Counted from the first letter of the stretch, positions 1 to 12,963 are shown. The stretch: DNA of 64,000 nucleotides from Silene conica (GCA_029255685.2 CM055316.2:71997237-72061236), one strand, 5' to 3'. Program-made: numbers and translations. The notes: generated by a model not told the origin, from the sequence alone.

Positions 1-117
1 AATTATGTTCATATTGTGTGTTTGTGCGTTTTACAACTTGGTTAATCCTTCTAATATCACGGTTAGCAGCAAGTTGCTCGATCTATGGTTTATTATATCA
101 CCTATTCTATTATGCAG

Positions 118-895
118 GTTTGGGTCTGTTGTATCTATTAATGCTGTAATAACTAGCCCTGGGCACAATACTAATTCAGAAGAAAAAGTAGTGAACGATG
201 AAGTGTTGCCTTCCCAGCCTCCCAAAGAAAGAGAGTCACCTGACCATTTGAATATGAACTTAATGCAACAAGTTGCTATGGAACATGATAGAGAGGCTAA
301 TGACGACAAACCAGTTGCTTTGGAACATGATGGAGAGGCTAATGGCGACGAACCTCTTACTAATTTGGAAGGTAACCAGCATGACTTAGCTACTGTACCT
401 GCTCCAGCTAATGAAGCAGAAGCTTCTGGAATGAGTTCTGTAGACGTAAAAGAAGCTGAACCAAGTGTCCTCCTTGATTGTGCTGACGTGGCTGACGTGG
501 CTGTTATTGGCGCCCAGCCTATTATGACGGGGATTAACGAAGATACAGGTATTGTGAAGTTGGGTGACAGTGAAGCTCGTCATGCTGATAATATAGAACA
601 ACCCGGTGACGACAGAGGAACCATCCCGCCTAATGTGGCGGGGCGTTGGGACAAAGCCACTGGCAAACTGCAGGAAGGTGCTTGTGAGTCAAGTGACTGT
701 CCAATTAATAATCGAACAACTGAAACTTGTGAAGTGGGGGACATCTTTGAGGTAGGTTGCATTTTAGTGGAGTTCAAGCGGATTGAAGCTTCATGTATGG
801 CAGCACATTGTTTGCATGGACGTCTCTTTGATGATCGGATTGTTATGGTGGAGTATGTTCCTGTTGAAGTCTACCATGCCAGGTTTCCGAAATGA
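118..895 (+). CDS. U2AF large subunit-like splicing protein, C-terminal exon (partial)
   Basis: This is the last coding exon of a gene that begins upstream of the window. A splice acceptor (tatgcag) ends at 117 and the frame runs to TGA at 893-895. The exon opens with FGSVVSINAV, like the start of an RRM/UHM fold. It then has about 190 residues of acidic, low-complexity sequence and closes with the rest of the domain: GCILVEFKRIEASCMAAHCL, then LHGRLFDDR and a final VEYVPVEVYHARFPK. The G-R-L-F stretch fits the Arg-X-Phe motif by which U2AF homology motifs bind tryptophan-containing ligands. The family acts in 3' splice-site recognition in the nucleus. The closest plant relatives I recall are large U2AF65-like RRM proteins, not the canonical U2AF65a/b. 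The split UHM with an acidic insert is the odd feature. The family is fairly sure; the exact orthologue is not. Confidence 0.75.
272..355 (+). repeat. 42-bp in-frame tandem duplication in the acidic linker
   Basis: Two adjacent 42-bp units (272-313 and 314-355) encode 14 residues each, VAMEHDREANDDKP followed by VALEHDGEANGDEP. They lengthen the acidic insert without breaking the frame. Confidence 0.85.
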
Positions 896-1884
896 ATCTG
901 GCCTGATGACCCTTGCGTTTTTCTCTTAAAGCTGGTTAAATGTGGGGCTATGTGGCTTTTGGGATCGATCAGGCTTCATGGGTCTTTATAGAAAAGAAAG
1001 TCTCGCCAGGAAAGTTGAGCAATCACACAATAGAAGAGAAGGCTTCTCAGGCGAAGTTGAGCATCATTTATTTTAGTTTGCACCATCTAGCGGGCTAAGG
1101 CAACATGGGTGATTGGGTGGTGCAACCTTGCTTTGTATTGACTTGTAGATGCTATATACAAATTACAGTGACAACTGACAAGTGTGGTGGATTTTGGTCC
1201 GTCTGCTATTTATTTTAAAATTGTGTTCTACTTTATATTTGGAACTGTTGGGAGTTTTTTTTCGAATTGTTGCGTCTTGGTAAAGTACTTTGTTTAATTT
1301 TAGTGAAACTGTACGACAACTTCTTTAATTTCGGGCTTCATAAATTACTCAGCGAAAGAAGTTCATGGTGAGATTGGTGACTGGCGAGTGAAAATAGGTG
1401 AAACGTATCTTTTTTACTTGACATTTGACTCTGCATCGCTTTATCACGTACGAGAGCCTAGGGGCGTAACTGAACAAAGCCGAACCGGTATCAAGCTTGC
1501 TCGAGATAGCTATCTGATCGGGGTCTTGAAATCAATGCACACCTAAGCTTTCTTCAAGCATGTCTAGATATGTAATAAATCATTATATTTGTGCTTGATT
1601 AACTTTCAACCCGAATTTTACACAAGGCATTCATATAAAGGCGTGGTAAGCTCATTTACCCAAATAATTCCACAAAATTTTTCTTTAACAAGTCTTGCTG
1701 ATGATGGTGACAATCCGTCTTTTCAAGAAGACGGCCCAAATGTTACCATTTTAACGCCAAATGTAACCAGTATAAATTTCTAAGTTAGCAGATTGTTTTT
1801 TCACATGGTCACATTTATCCTTAAAATGGTGACATTTGACTCCGTTTTCTTGAGGAGACGGAATTGGTTCGTCTTCATTGAGAA
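896..1884. other. 3' UTR and intergenic, no gene seen
   Basis: The first part should be 3' UTR of the U2AF-like gene, but no clear poly(A) signal could be chosen. Around 1453-1530 there is a short stretch (aggggcgtaactgaac...) resembling hAT-type termini seen elsewhere in this window, too short to delimit. No ORF resembles a known protein. Confidence 0.4.
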
Positions 1885-2278
1885 CTAGTTTTACGCCCGT
1901 GCAAAAGATGCACCGGTTTGATTCTATAAACCGCAAAAATAAAAATAAAAAGTTGAATATATTTAATAAAAAAATAAAAGAATATAATTTTTGTATCGCA
2001 AGTATATCGACGTAAAAATAAAAAGAATTTATACGCTTAACTTAGACGCAAGCAAAAACAACGCATGTGATTGACATTATAAAATTATACAAATTCTTAT
2101 GTAGAACGACGCTATTGGTTTAAGTTTAAGACAGATCAAATATACATACGTAGGATGAATAAGACAGAAAAGGCATTATGCACGGCGAAAATAAAATATT
2201 TGTCCTATAACCCATACGGAGTGATACTGACCCGTTTTAAATTTAAGACGGATAATAGCCGGTAAAAATATATATAGA
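1885..2278 (-). mobile_element. Candidate short Helitron, minus strand
   Basis: Read on the minus strand, 1930 to 1885 gives a GC-rich imperfect hairpin (ggtgcat...tgcacggg) followed about 10 nt later by CTAG and then T, the hallmark of a Helitron 3' end. A TC start preceded by A (TCTATATATATTTT) occurs on the minus strand at 2278. The 3' end is plausible; the 5' boundary is a guess. Confidence 0.35.
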
Positions 2279-2486
2279 TTTTAAAATTATATTTACGTTT
2301 AAAATTCTGAATTCATAACCATCATAATGAACTCAAATTATTATTATGAGTCTGATTTTCTAACTACCCAAAAACTTCGACCATATAATATAAACCTATC
2401 TATTTTATAAACATTTAAGACGGAGTTACATATTTTCGTTCACTTTCAATTCTCAACAATTTTCAATTTTCACCAATTTATATATT

Positions 2487-2670
2487 GGATTTTCTAACAT
2501 GTGCCCTAAGGGCACATGATAAGAAACTAAGTAAGGAAATATTGTAGAGAATATATCATGATAAATTAGAGTTAAAACTCATATTTACCATAATAAGTGA
2601 AATAATCTTGAAAATCTTTTCTTACTTGATTTCTTATCAGGTGCCCTTAGGGCACGGGTTAGAAAAACCC
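2487..2670. mobile_element. Mutator-derived MITE with exact 10-bp TSD
   Basis: A 184-bp non-coding element has long terminal inverted repeats: gg(a/g)ttttctaac, then the palindrome gtgccctaagggcac, then tgataagaaa at each end. It is flanked by an exact 10-bp duplication TTTATATATT (2477-2486 and 2671-2680). TSD length and TIR style fit a MULE-derived MITE. Confidence 0.85.
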
Positions 2671-3195
2671 TTTATATATTATTATATTTGTTATTCACTT
2701 ATTGTTTTTATTTTATACTCATTGTCACTCAATTTAATCATGTTAGTTGTTCCATGTTAAATTAATATTAACAACTTCTTTAATCTTGGGCGTCTTAATC
2801 ATATTATTATTATATTTATTTTATAATGTTTAATTTATCTAAAATTAGTTAACTCATTATCAGTGATCATCCAAGATTTGATTTTCACGACTGAAATTGA
2901 AGTTAGGACTTCGGAAGATTTCATATTTCATTATAGATATTTAATTAATAAAAGAGTGGAAGTAGTAAAAATATTAAATTGATAAAAGTTTGAGGGGAGA
3001 TAATTAAATATGTAGAATGAACATGGTGGACCCTATTTTAATTAAAAAAATTTCTATTCCTAATTTTGATCGACCAATAAGAACTCTCTAAAAGCTATTT
3101 CTTTTATAGTAAAGAGATTTGAACATATCGTATTTTATCATGACAATGTTGAAATCTACTACTGCAATCGATTACGTAAATAGAAATGAGGAAAT

Positions 3196-3235
3196 ATCAG
3201 AATACGGAATTACGGATCAGAATACGGAATTACGG
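3196..3235 (+). repeat. 20-bp tandem duplication
   Basis: Two exact copies of atcagaatacggaattacgg lie back to back, followed by a partial third (atcaaattacgg). Confidence 0.8.
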
Positions 3236-3582
3236 ATCAAATTACGGAAGAGAATTATGGAACATAATTAATTGAGGAGGGAAATTAAATCGAGTAAAAG
3301 ATGGTGGGGCATATTTTCCTAAATTTAAGGAACCAATGAGAGGCTCTAAAAATCTACTCCTTTTATAGAGATAGATGTGTGTTTTCTCAATGGGGAACGA
3401 CATATCTTTAAAAAAAACATATCTTTTGCTCATGGGCGAGCTAATTAGCGAATGAGGAAGTTAGAGCACAATTACGGCAAATAAATTCACTAATCCCCAC
3501 AACCTTTTGTAGGGAGTGGAAATGATTTTTTATCACACATTAATAAAAGGAAATTTAAGTTTTATTTGCTCTTTTAAAGTAA

Positions 3583-3740
3583 AGACAATGTATTTGCTAA
3601 GAAAATAACTAACGATTACCAAAAGTATTAAGCTATTGTGAATTGTTTTTTTTTTTTGAGTTGAAAAAAATAAAAAACAATTCACAATAGCTTAATACTT
3701 TTGGTAATCGCTAGTTATTTTTTTAGCAAATACATTGTCT
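3583..3740. repeat. 158-bp foldback (near-perfect inverted repeat)
   Basis: The left arm (about 3583-3650) is matched by its reverse complement at about 3672-3740. I see only two clear mismatches over the first 60 positions, plus a T/A-rich loop. The arms begin agacaatgtatttgctaa. No convincing TSD flanks it. It could be a foldback MITE or a recent inverted duplication; if transcribed it would form a long hairpin. It ends about 340 bp upstream of the bL28c start codon. Confidence 0.85.
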
Positions 3741-4080
3741 AGTGGAGGTCGGACGGACCGTCGGAGGAGTCGATTGAGCGAATGTAAAAAGGAGTGGTTA
3801 TGCTGTATCATTAGTTTTTTTTTAATTTTATAGTACACGAAAAGGAAATGAGAGAAGAAAATAAAAAAAATAAAATAATCAATATTGTATTATAATGAAT
3901 TAAATACGTACTAAGTAAATACACATTCTTAATTATCCCAAATAATAGTTTACCTTTACAATTTAAGAAAGGATAACATATCATATTATCATCCACGGAG
4001 ACTAGAGGCACATCTTCTAAGCCAAAGTAGATAAGCAAAACACACTTCAAAAAACCAAAAACAGTAGCAAGAAAGAAAAC

Positions 4081-5514
4081 ATGGCTTCAATATTCACAGC
4101 ATCATCTGCTACAATTTTGATTAACAATCCAAGAAATATTTGCTTCAATAAACCCCAATTATCAATCAAATCAATGGCAACAACAATTTCACCTAAATTA
4201 GGGTTTGTCAATTCCCAACTTTCTAGCATTCGCTTCACTCCTATGATCAGACCTTTGATTTCTTCTGCTCCTCGTTACCCTTCTGTTCTTAAGCCTGTTG
4301 CACGTAAGCCCATCTATTCTTTTCTCTTATTTTTATCATTAACTTACTTAAATTCTGTTATTTATAATTTTTGCTGTAATGGGTTTGGATTAATTCATCT
4401 TCTAGTTTATGGGTTCTTTTTAATTTTATGTTGTTTGAATGTTTATGTTAATTTGCTGCAAATTTAGAATTTTGAATGGATGTTTTCATATCATCATGTG
4501 TAAAAGTTGAGCTGCCATTATATGTTTGTTTCTTGTGCTTCAGCTAATTTGTTTTAATTGTTGTGTTGAAAATGCTGGGTAAAGAATTGAGCTTTTGTAT
4601 CAGCTTAGCCTTATGATTGTATTACTGAAACCGAGGCCGAAATTGTGTTCTTTGTGGAGTACTTGAGGTTATGAATCAACACAAATTCTTATTTCTGAAG
4701 GAGAAATGTGACCATTTTTATGTTAAAATGTAACCATTATTGATAAAGTAATTGTTGGTATGAAAATTAAGGGTTAGAAAGAAAGGTTTGATTGGCTTGG
4801 TATATGAGGGGACTTGCATATAATTGGATTCAACAGTTGATAGTGTTAAAAAGGAAGTTGCTTTCGACATTTTGTTGGTGTTGAGTCTTGAAAATACAGC
4901 AGCTGAGTACATTCTTACTGGTGATAAAGCTAATGTTTGTAGGCTTGTAGGTTGTAGCTTGCTTGTAGTGAACTTTGATGGTTGTGAACACATTTTGCGT
5001 GTATTGCTAGCATCGTATTCACAGCGTTGAATTTAGTGGGGTTGCCTGTGTAGTGTATACATTTTGTGGTGATTATAGTTCGGTTTCAGCTTTCAGGTAT
5101 CAAAATGATAATTTGCTAATGGACAATGATAATTTGGATTTAGTAACTGTTAACCACGCGATCTCTTTTCCCCCATTCACCCATTTCCACGAGGAGAGAA
5201 AGTAAAACATTCAGCATTTCGCATTTGATGTCAGTGTTTTGCATTTGTTACGACTATGACGCTTCTTTGAATGATTATCAGGCAGAGTTTGCCCTTTCAC
5301 CGGTAAGAAATCAAACAACGCAAACAAGGTTTCGTTCTCAAATCACAAGACCAAGAAGTTGCAGTTTGTCAACCTGCAATACAAGAGAGTCTGGTGGGAA
5401 GCTGGAAAAAGATTTGTGAAACTTAGGCTATCGACCAAAGCTTTAAAGACCATTGAAAAGAATGGTCTCGATGCTGTTGCAAAGAAGGCGGGGATTGATC
5501 TTAGGAAGGAGTAA
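4081..5514 (+). CDS. RPL28: Plastid 50S ribosomal protein bL28c, two exons
   Basis: Exon 1 is 4081-4303 and exon 2 is 5282-5514. The donor (gcac|gtaagc) and acceptor (tatcag|gcagag) join in phase to give 151 residues ending LRKE, then TAA. About 70 N-terminal residues are Ser/Thr/Ala/Pro-rich with few acids, as in a chloroplast transit peptide. The mature part starts near [11 protein letters not shown] and includes [20 protein letters not shown] and [20 protein letters not shown], the conserved bL28 core. The protein is a component of the large subunit of the plastid ribosome. The first ATG at 4081 was chosen because it gives a full-length transit peptide; a second in-frame ATG lies at 4174. 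The 978-bp intron contains no recognisable element. Confidence 0.93.
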
Positions 5515-6053
5515 TGAAAGAAACATATCTGTGAAGTGTAAACTGTGAAGTACTGTGAATGGCAGTTATCTATCACCTTTCTGGTTTTCTCTGAAATGCT
5601 TAATGGCTTTAGGATTGTGAGGATATTTTAAGCATTTTGTTTTTTCGCGAAGTATTGTTTACAAAATAGAGGTTTGGGACGTTATTGCAGCAATTGATTA
5701 TGTTATTGAATCTGTGGAGTAACGCCCGCTGCGCTCTCTGTATATCCGCGATCCATTTTGCTGAATATTTCTTAAAGAAAATTTCGCACACGTAAAAACC
5801 ATCGCATACAAAATTCACTACCTGTCTGATAATTTATTTGAAAAAGAACAAACACCATAAAATAAACACTTGAGGATTTTAAAACTGTGGTCTTTCATAT
5901 TTTTTTGGGGTATTTATAAACCCATAATTCAAATTGCCCCCCTTAGGGTGCAATATGATTATAAAATCTTATTTTTGATAAGGTATCAAGGCCTATGAAA
6001 CTAGATTTTCTAAGAGATAAATTCAATTACAGTCCTGTACAGGGAGGGGGGAA
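5515..6053. other. Intergenic spacer between convergent genes
   Basis: This 539-bp spacer holds the 3' ends of RPL28 (+) and NPGR2 (-), which are transcribed toward each other. Nothing beyond AT-rich presumed UTR sequence is seen. Confidence 0.5.
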
Positions 6054-9000
6054 TCATCTAAAGGGCTCAACAGGAGCAGTCTCTTCAAGAATTGTAGCAG
6101 CTTCGAAACATTCGACGGCTTCAACAGCTGATGTGCCCGCACTTTCCGACTTGTAGATCATACCCATTGTGTACCAGGCAGAGTGATTTGTCCTGTCGAT
6201 ATCAATAGCTTGTCTCACTAGGCTTCTCGCAATTGGTAATGCTTCATCTCCAAGCTTCATCATGATTTTAGCCATGGAGATCAAGCTCGGGGCGTGGCTT
6301 GGATCCCTGTCAAGTGCCTCCCAGAATGCCTGCTGAGCTTCCTTGTCAAGGCCCTGTGCTTGATAGAGTATACCTGTTGACAAGATGTCATTCAAAGAAG
6401 CGTCATTTCGTGACTTGTACTCACTATCCTTGCCACATAAATAACACAGATGGTTCTCAAGTCATGAACTGAAATCAGCACAGAGCCGGATAAAAGCACA
6501 TACTTTATATGGCAACAAAACAACGAAATATATCATTGAATTTGATATTCAGGAAAAGGAGGAAGAGCGAATAATCCATAATTAACTCATGAATACAGCA
6601 ACATTACCCCAACGCTTCAAGGGGTAGCCTAAATAGTAGGGTAAGGGGGTTCGGATGTATGTAACCTTCTCTATTTTTGTTTACAGCACATGGAGGTTGT
6701 TTCAGGATGCCCATAATATTGAGAATTACGGCTTCCCAATAAAAAGAAGTGGATCAGTTTAGCGAGTCATTTTGCTTTTTTTTTTTTTCCGTCTTAACTC
6801 AGACCCAGTATCAATAAACAATGAGACTTTGACTTCAACATCTACAGAAGGGTCAATGGAGCTTTCATGTTTCTGGTAACTCTTGACGATCATGAGACGT
6901 AGTTCATCATCTCCGAAAGGCGGTACAATATTATGGTTTTGCAAGAATGATTTTTGTTTTTGAAGTCTATTTATGAAAGAATTTCTTCACGTCTTCTCAT
7001 TGCACAATAAAAACATGAAAATTCTGATAGGAGGGCAGAGGGATCTCCGGGGTAAGTTCATTCTATCAGCCACACAGACAATACAAGAGAAGTGGCATGT
7101 ACCTTTGGAATGACATCTAGACGCAGAATGAGGAGAGAGGGCTTGTGATTTAGAAAGACAGAGCTCAGCATCTTGCCATTGCGATAGGTTGGTATACACA
7201 TCCGCCAGGTCGTGCCATGTCTCCACCTCCAGCATTTTCCCTTGGTCTCTCCTCTGCCATAGAAAATTGCAGTTCACGAATCATTGTATTATTCAACTTT
7301 TCTAAGTACAACACAACCCAAAAGTAAATTCAGTCGATAATGGTTTTTCGTGGACAAAAAGAACTTTTTCTTCAGATTTGATTAATGAAACGTTTGTCAT
7401 TCTGTGACCATATCATAAAATTACATGATGCTAGAGATTTTCCCACTTGAATGATCCATCTGTTTTCAGTGTGACTGTCAAAGTTCAGCAAATTTGATGA
7501 ATGTTTGAATCAAAACGTCATTATGAACGAACATGACAGAAGCGGTTTACCCACATAGATAAAGAATAAGTTGCACAAATATCCAATCAAAAATACCGTA
7601 TAGCAAGTACTACCTCCATCCCAAATTTATTGACCTCGTTTGACTTTAGAGGTTGATCAATGTCAAATGTCATGTAAATATACAATGTGAAATTTGTCAT
7701 GTTTATTTATCAAAACTATTTTCAATTTTAATAGTATCGTGAAAAAATCGGCGTTGTTTGTCAGCATAATCAAATGAGGATAATATAAACTAGTATAGGG
7801 CCGTTCAAATGCATGGTATTTTAGATAAAGATATTAGAGAATTTGACAATTAATCAAACTAATGCAGTTTACGTTCATTTTGAAATAAAAGGATAGAAAA
7901 TTTGCATGTATTTCACGGAGATACTCCGTATATTATTAGCCTTATTTATGTAAAAAAGTTAAAACAGTGATTGATATTATAAAATTAAATAGTAAATATA
8001 GATAGTCAAAATTAATTAACGAGGAAACAAATATTGTACAATATTACTTGGGCGGGAAATTTAAGCGGGAAAATTTGGAGATGAGTTAATTTTTTAGTAT
8101 ATAGGGGATCGGTTGGAGGGAATACGTAAGAAACAGCAAATACCTCTAGATGCTTTTTCCCGACACCAAAGCTCTTCCTTCGAACTTGAAGAACTGCAAG
8201 GACATGAGTGTATGTCTTAATAGCATTCTTTGTTTGCCATTGAGCAATTTGGAGTTTAGCTTTAGTCCTCAGTAGTTCAGCATGTTCCCATTTCTCAGTT
8301 TGCTCGAGAGCAGCATCGACAATGGTTTCGGCATCCAGATAGCGCTTCTTAGCAGACAGTATCCGAGCCAAAAGAACCCATCCTTTACTGCTTGATCCAT
8401 TCTCAAGTTTTAAAAGCTTCTTTGCATGAGTAAGTGCAATATCCAACTTCCTCTGCTCCGCATTTTCTAGGGCAAGCTGGTAAATTACATTACCGTCTAG
8501 TCCTTTCAGCAACTTTTCAGAAGTTGCCAATGCATCCAGAGCTTGAGATTGCAGCTCCACCCTCTTTGAGTCCGAGGTAACATTTCTTGATTGAGCCGAG
8601 GATAAAGTGCCTAGTAAACAGCTGGCATTACCAGCAAGCTGTTCACACTTTCCTTCAACTCTCTTGGTTGCTATGATAGCATAATTGAGCCCTTCCTCAG
8701 TGAGTTTAGTGTCTCCGGCGCATATTTTTGCAGCTAGTAACAAATCCAGCGTGCAATCTTTATTTCTGCGGTCTTTAAGAAGGTTCCTCAATAGGTTCAG
8801 ACTGACCTGATCTTCCCCTTCTCCGTGATAGCAGAGAGCTAGCGTCTTACATCTTCCTTTTCTATCTACCACATATTCCGGCAACTCCTCTAATTGCAGC
8901 GCTAACGTCCGTAAATCTCCTGAAATAGAGAGGGCAAAAGAGAGATGGTCCATGATTGACGGGTCCCAACTGATTCTTCTCTGAAGAAATTTCTTCAGTA

Positions 9001-12000
9001 AAAGCAACAGAAGAAGGATGGCTTCTTCTATGTTGTTTTTAGGGATGAATGCTCCTTCGGGTTGGAAACGAAGTATCGGTGGACTTGCATCAATGCCACT
9101 GTACAAAAGAAATATGGCAAACTCTTTCTCGATCCCTGCTCGAGTTTCCACTTCGAGATCCCAACGAAAGAGTAATGCTTGTCGGTATGCTGAAATTGCC
9201 TTATGGTGATTTCCTGCAAGTTTCCACAACTCGGGTAGCAACTCCACTGCCTTGTTCACGATCTCCTGAAACTTATAATGGGTGGAAAACCTTCCATTCA
9301 TACCTTCTGGTATTGCCGACTCCACAGTTTCCAGAATAACATGGCATGATTGAGCAGCTTCTGCAAAAAGATTTAAGAATATGATATGAATATATGATCT
9401 TTCAAAAAGTCTCTCATAAGGCGGTTTTGCACAAAAATATTGCAAATCACTCATTACGAAAACCCATACCACTCCATAGATTATAGTATGATTACCTAAA
9501 GGGGTATTTTTCGCAATAATATTCATGAAGCAATAATAGTTCTTCACTATGCAGTGTATATTCAAGAAAGAGCGCAAATGGATACAATACTTTAGTATTA
9601 TCAGAGTCCCATAAAATGAAAAAAATATGATCCTGGAACCTATATTATGCCCAATCCACATAATCATGAGAGTAACACTTGGAAGAGGCCACTATGACCC
9701 AAACACTAGAAACATGAAGCCTATGAGTTTTGATGGATCATGGATGTCGATAACATAAAACGCAAGGGAAGTTGCTTATGATATAAAGTAACTAACAAAC
9801 AACAAAGCTTTTCCCTGAAATAAATCAGGTTCCGGTTACCAAATTACAGGGTAAGGAAAATGAATAAAAAAATTTATTTCATAAAAAAGAGCATCCAAAA
9901 TAGTTCATCAAGAAGATCCAAAATATTCCTCAACCTTTCAGTCTCAAAAGTTCCTAATTGGCTATTTCATTTGCAATTCGAATCTGGAAACTGACATCAA
10001 TAGCAACATCAAAGGCCGAATTCTAATACATTTTTCGTCGGCTATCATGAATTCTCCTATGAAACCATCGACAAGAGATAAATATTTGAAATGATCACGT
10101 GGGTCTCGAACGAACACAAGTAAAACCGTGAACTCCATCAATAGCCCAAAAAAAACAGAACAAATTATCACCAATTGACTATTTCAAGCTCCACTAACTG
10201 CTTTATTAAAATCACAAAATAATACTTCAATTATTGTTCATTATCAGAATCAATATGAGCGTGGGACAAGGGAACCAAAAATCTCGTACAAGGTATAAAT
10301 GAGATTAAGCACATCGATTAGAAACTTTAATTTATCTTGAGAACAAGAGTTAGCTCAAGTGTAAGAGCTCTCTTACCCCAACCATGATATTGGGGGTTCG
10401 ATTCTCACCTGCAACATAGTGCGCTAATTTGAACCAAAAAAAAAAGAAACTTCAATTTACTTTAAAATTACAATGTGAAAGAAAATATTATCTTGATAAA
10501 GCAGCAATTCAGCACATAGATTACAAACTTTGATTTACCATTTACCAAATATCATCTTCATAAAAAAATACTCTGTATTAAATAAACAAGCAGACAAGAA
10601 TACCTTCAAATCTTCCAAGAGCCTTCAAGGCCTTTGATTTGAGAAAAATTGCTTCGAATAGGAGACTAATGGCATGCAGTGACATGAGCGGCACAGAATC
10701 ACTCTTAGAATGGCGTCTTTGTGGTTTACATCTTCTGGTTAATGCAACTTTGATGTTTGGTTTTACAACATCCATGTCAATGCCTTCAAAAACGCGATAA
10801 GCAGCTTCCATGTTGCCTTTCTGGTACTCCAGCCTTCCTAACAGAGCCCTGGCTTCCTGCACATCATAGATGGAATCATAAGACCTTGTTAATGGTTTAC
10901 GCTTTTGAGTTACTCCACAAAAGCCTAAACTTGCCAGCAACCGTCTCATTTTCTCTCTAGATAAAAATTCTCAGACTCAGTTATAAAGGATATATATATA
11001 TAAGAGGAGAACAAATATCTTGCAATGGTTGAGGATAGTTTTTAAGGATCATCAGGCTCGTGGGACTATCTGAATAAATATGAGCGGTCTTTTTCTTCAA
11101 TCCCACATTAAAATCTCAATCTTATCCTGCAAAAGGAGGCAAGAATATAGGTTCGACTGGAAGATGGCTGAATATTAATAGGATGGGTGTCAGGTCTGTT
11201 CTCTTAATCTGCTCGAATGTGCCCGAACCACGAGTAGAGGATATAGTAAAAAATCAACAAGTTAATGTTTCATGTATAGATATAGTCATATAGATGAAAC
11301 CATATCTAGATGATTTCATTCCTAAACAGCAGAACCTGACTGATAATAGCAACCTGTATTTCTTGCTGAGTATTTCGACACTTAAATTTATTGCTTAATT
11401 CTTTGTTGCTTCGATTTGGTTTCAAGTGTCGGACACAGTTCTTTTCCACTAACTTTCCAATTCTTGGTTTAAATGATTTGCCGTGTCATATTGGACACTT
11501 CAAGTGTCCAACATGAGACACGCAACCAAAGTGAAGTGTCGGAGTAAAATAGGTTTAATTACGTTCTTAATTACAGGTTCCCCAGATGACTAGAAGCTAA
11601 ACTTGAATAGATTAATTTGGTAATTTTTTCCAGATTTACGATATTAGGACCTAACCGTAACTAGCAAGTATTGTTACCTTTACCTGATTCCGTACAACAG
11701 TTATAGGAAAATCTGACGGATACAGTAACTTGCACTTATAGTCCGTTATTTCATGAAAGAATCTTGTCGTTACTACAGAGTATTATATAGTTACTCTTTT
11801 TATTACAAGTTCCCCCGAAAGCAGAAGCTACCTCTAAATAGATTATTCATGTAAATGTTACCAAATTATAGATATTACGAGTTGCGACATACCATAGTTT
11901 CAAAAAATTCAGTTTTGAATTGTTCCTTAGAAGCGACATAATTGTCATAATATGTTTAGGCTCTGACTGCATGGATGAAAGCTTCCACGTAAATGACATC

Positions 12001-12963
12001 AGTTTTTTGCGCCACATGCCTACTTAGATTAACCACCTAAACAGGTATAGTCACCTTGAACCTTAACAAGTAGGCAATGCTAGACTGTTGGCTCTACGTA
12101 ATTCAAACTAATATTGCGGATCTAGGTAGGCAAATATATCAGACATCATCTCGGGGTTTGCATCATCTTAGCTTGTATTGGCGGATGCAAGTTATTGGAC
12201 CCGAGATCATTGGACACTGAAAGTTGGATTTTTGGAAATTTGCCAGGTTTTGTGCCACTGTCAAATGTGCCGGCCAGATAATGACCTACATGACTGGCGA
12301 AAAAGTAAGGCTAAGGAGATAGAGCAGTTGGATGCCGTAGCTAGACCAGGTTAGTACTCAGTAATAATAGGGCCAAAATTACATGAAGTATAATTGGACC
12401 TCAAAGACTAGCTGCTCCAGAGAGAAACTAAACCAGGAATCCAGGATACATTATCCAAATGTGAGACCATCTCATTCAACAGTAACTGTAAAAATACCGC
12501 AAAGGTGCAAATACTGTCTGCATACGACTTATTACATAGAAATATAGAATTAGGTTGGTCTCCCACATGAGGTTGTCACATACAAGGCTAACATACCAAA
12601 TACGACAAAAAAATGAGTGCGCATAATCTTATTCACCCGCTGACACTTTATCAAAATGGATAATAATAAATAATGCAATCTATAAAAGGGAATTAATAGA
12701 CGAACCTCGTAGTTGAGATAGCCACTTTCACGGAGAGATGACTCAGCTTCTTCAATGGTGGTCGTTTGGGTTTTGGTTTCATCCTCGACCACTCGAGCTG
12801 AATAACCACTGGCTGTGTAATCTCGAGTAGCTAGGGATGACTCCGATGACTCAGCTACTTCATCACTTGTCATTTGCTTCCCTAAGAAAATGCATTTCAT
12901 CATCTTCTTCAGCCTTACCCTCCCACCAAGTCCCGACCTTTTTGAACGAGGATGTGCTCTCAT
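6054..12963 (-). CDS. NPGR2: NPGR2-like calmodulin-binding TPR protein, five exons
   Basis: Coding exons on the minus strand are 12706-12963, 10604-10856, 8144-9360, 7103-7253 and 6054-6373. All have GT/AG borders and all join in phase, giving about 732 aa, close to the roughly 740 aa of Arabidopsis NPGR2. Landmarks in order are MKCIFLGKQM and SLATRDYTASGYSAR near the N terminus, IEEAESSLRE, EARALLGRLEYQKGN (first TPR-like repeat), KAVELLPELWKLAG, LALCYHGEGE, LENAEQRKLD and the C-terminal TPRs ending LEETAPVEPFR. NPG family members are TPR scaffolds; NPG1 binds calmodulin and is needed for pollen germination. Family members are also reported in the complex that anchors PI4K-alpha to the plasma membrane. 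The start at 12963 (MRAHPRSK) is favoured by the family N terminus; an upstream in-frame ATG lies at 13002. Introns carry a SINE and a Stowaway-like fragment. Confidence 0.93.
7610..7760. mobile_element. Stowaway-like MITE fragment in NPGR2 intron 3
   Basis: TA followed by ctacctccatcccaaattta matches a Stowaway terminus. No matching inverted end was found downstream, so only one end is supported and the right limit is arbitrary. Confidence 0.3.
10339..10444 (+). mobile_element. tRNA-derived SINE in NPGR2 intron 2
   Basis: The body contains an A-box-like block (gttagctcaagtgtaagagc) and a B-box-like block (gggttcgattctc), then a poly(A) tail. It is bounded by an imperfect 19-bp TSD: agaaactttaatttatctt at 10320-10338 and agaaacttcaatttacttt at 10445-10463. 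It lies antisense to NPGR2. At about 106 bp it is short, and no tRNA fold or CCA context supports a functional tRNA. Confidence 0.75.
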
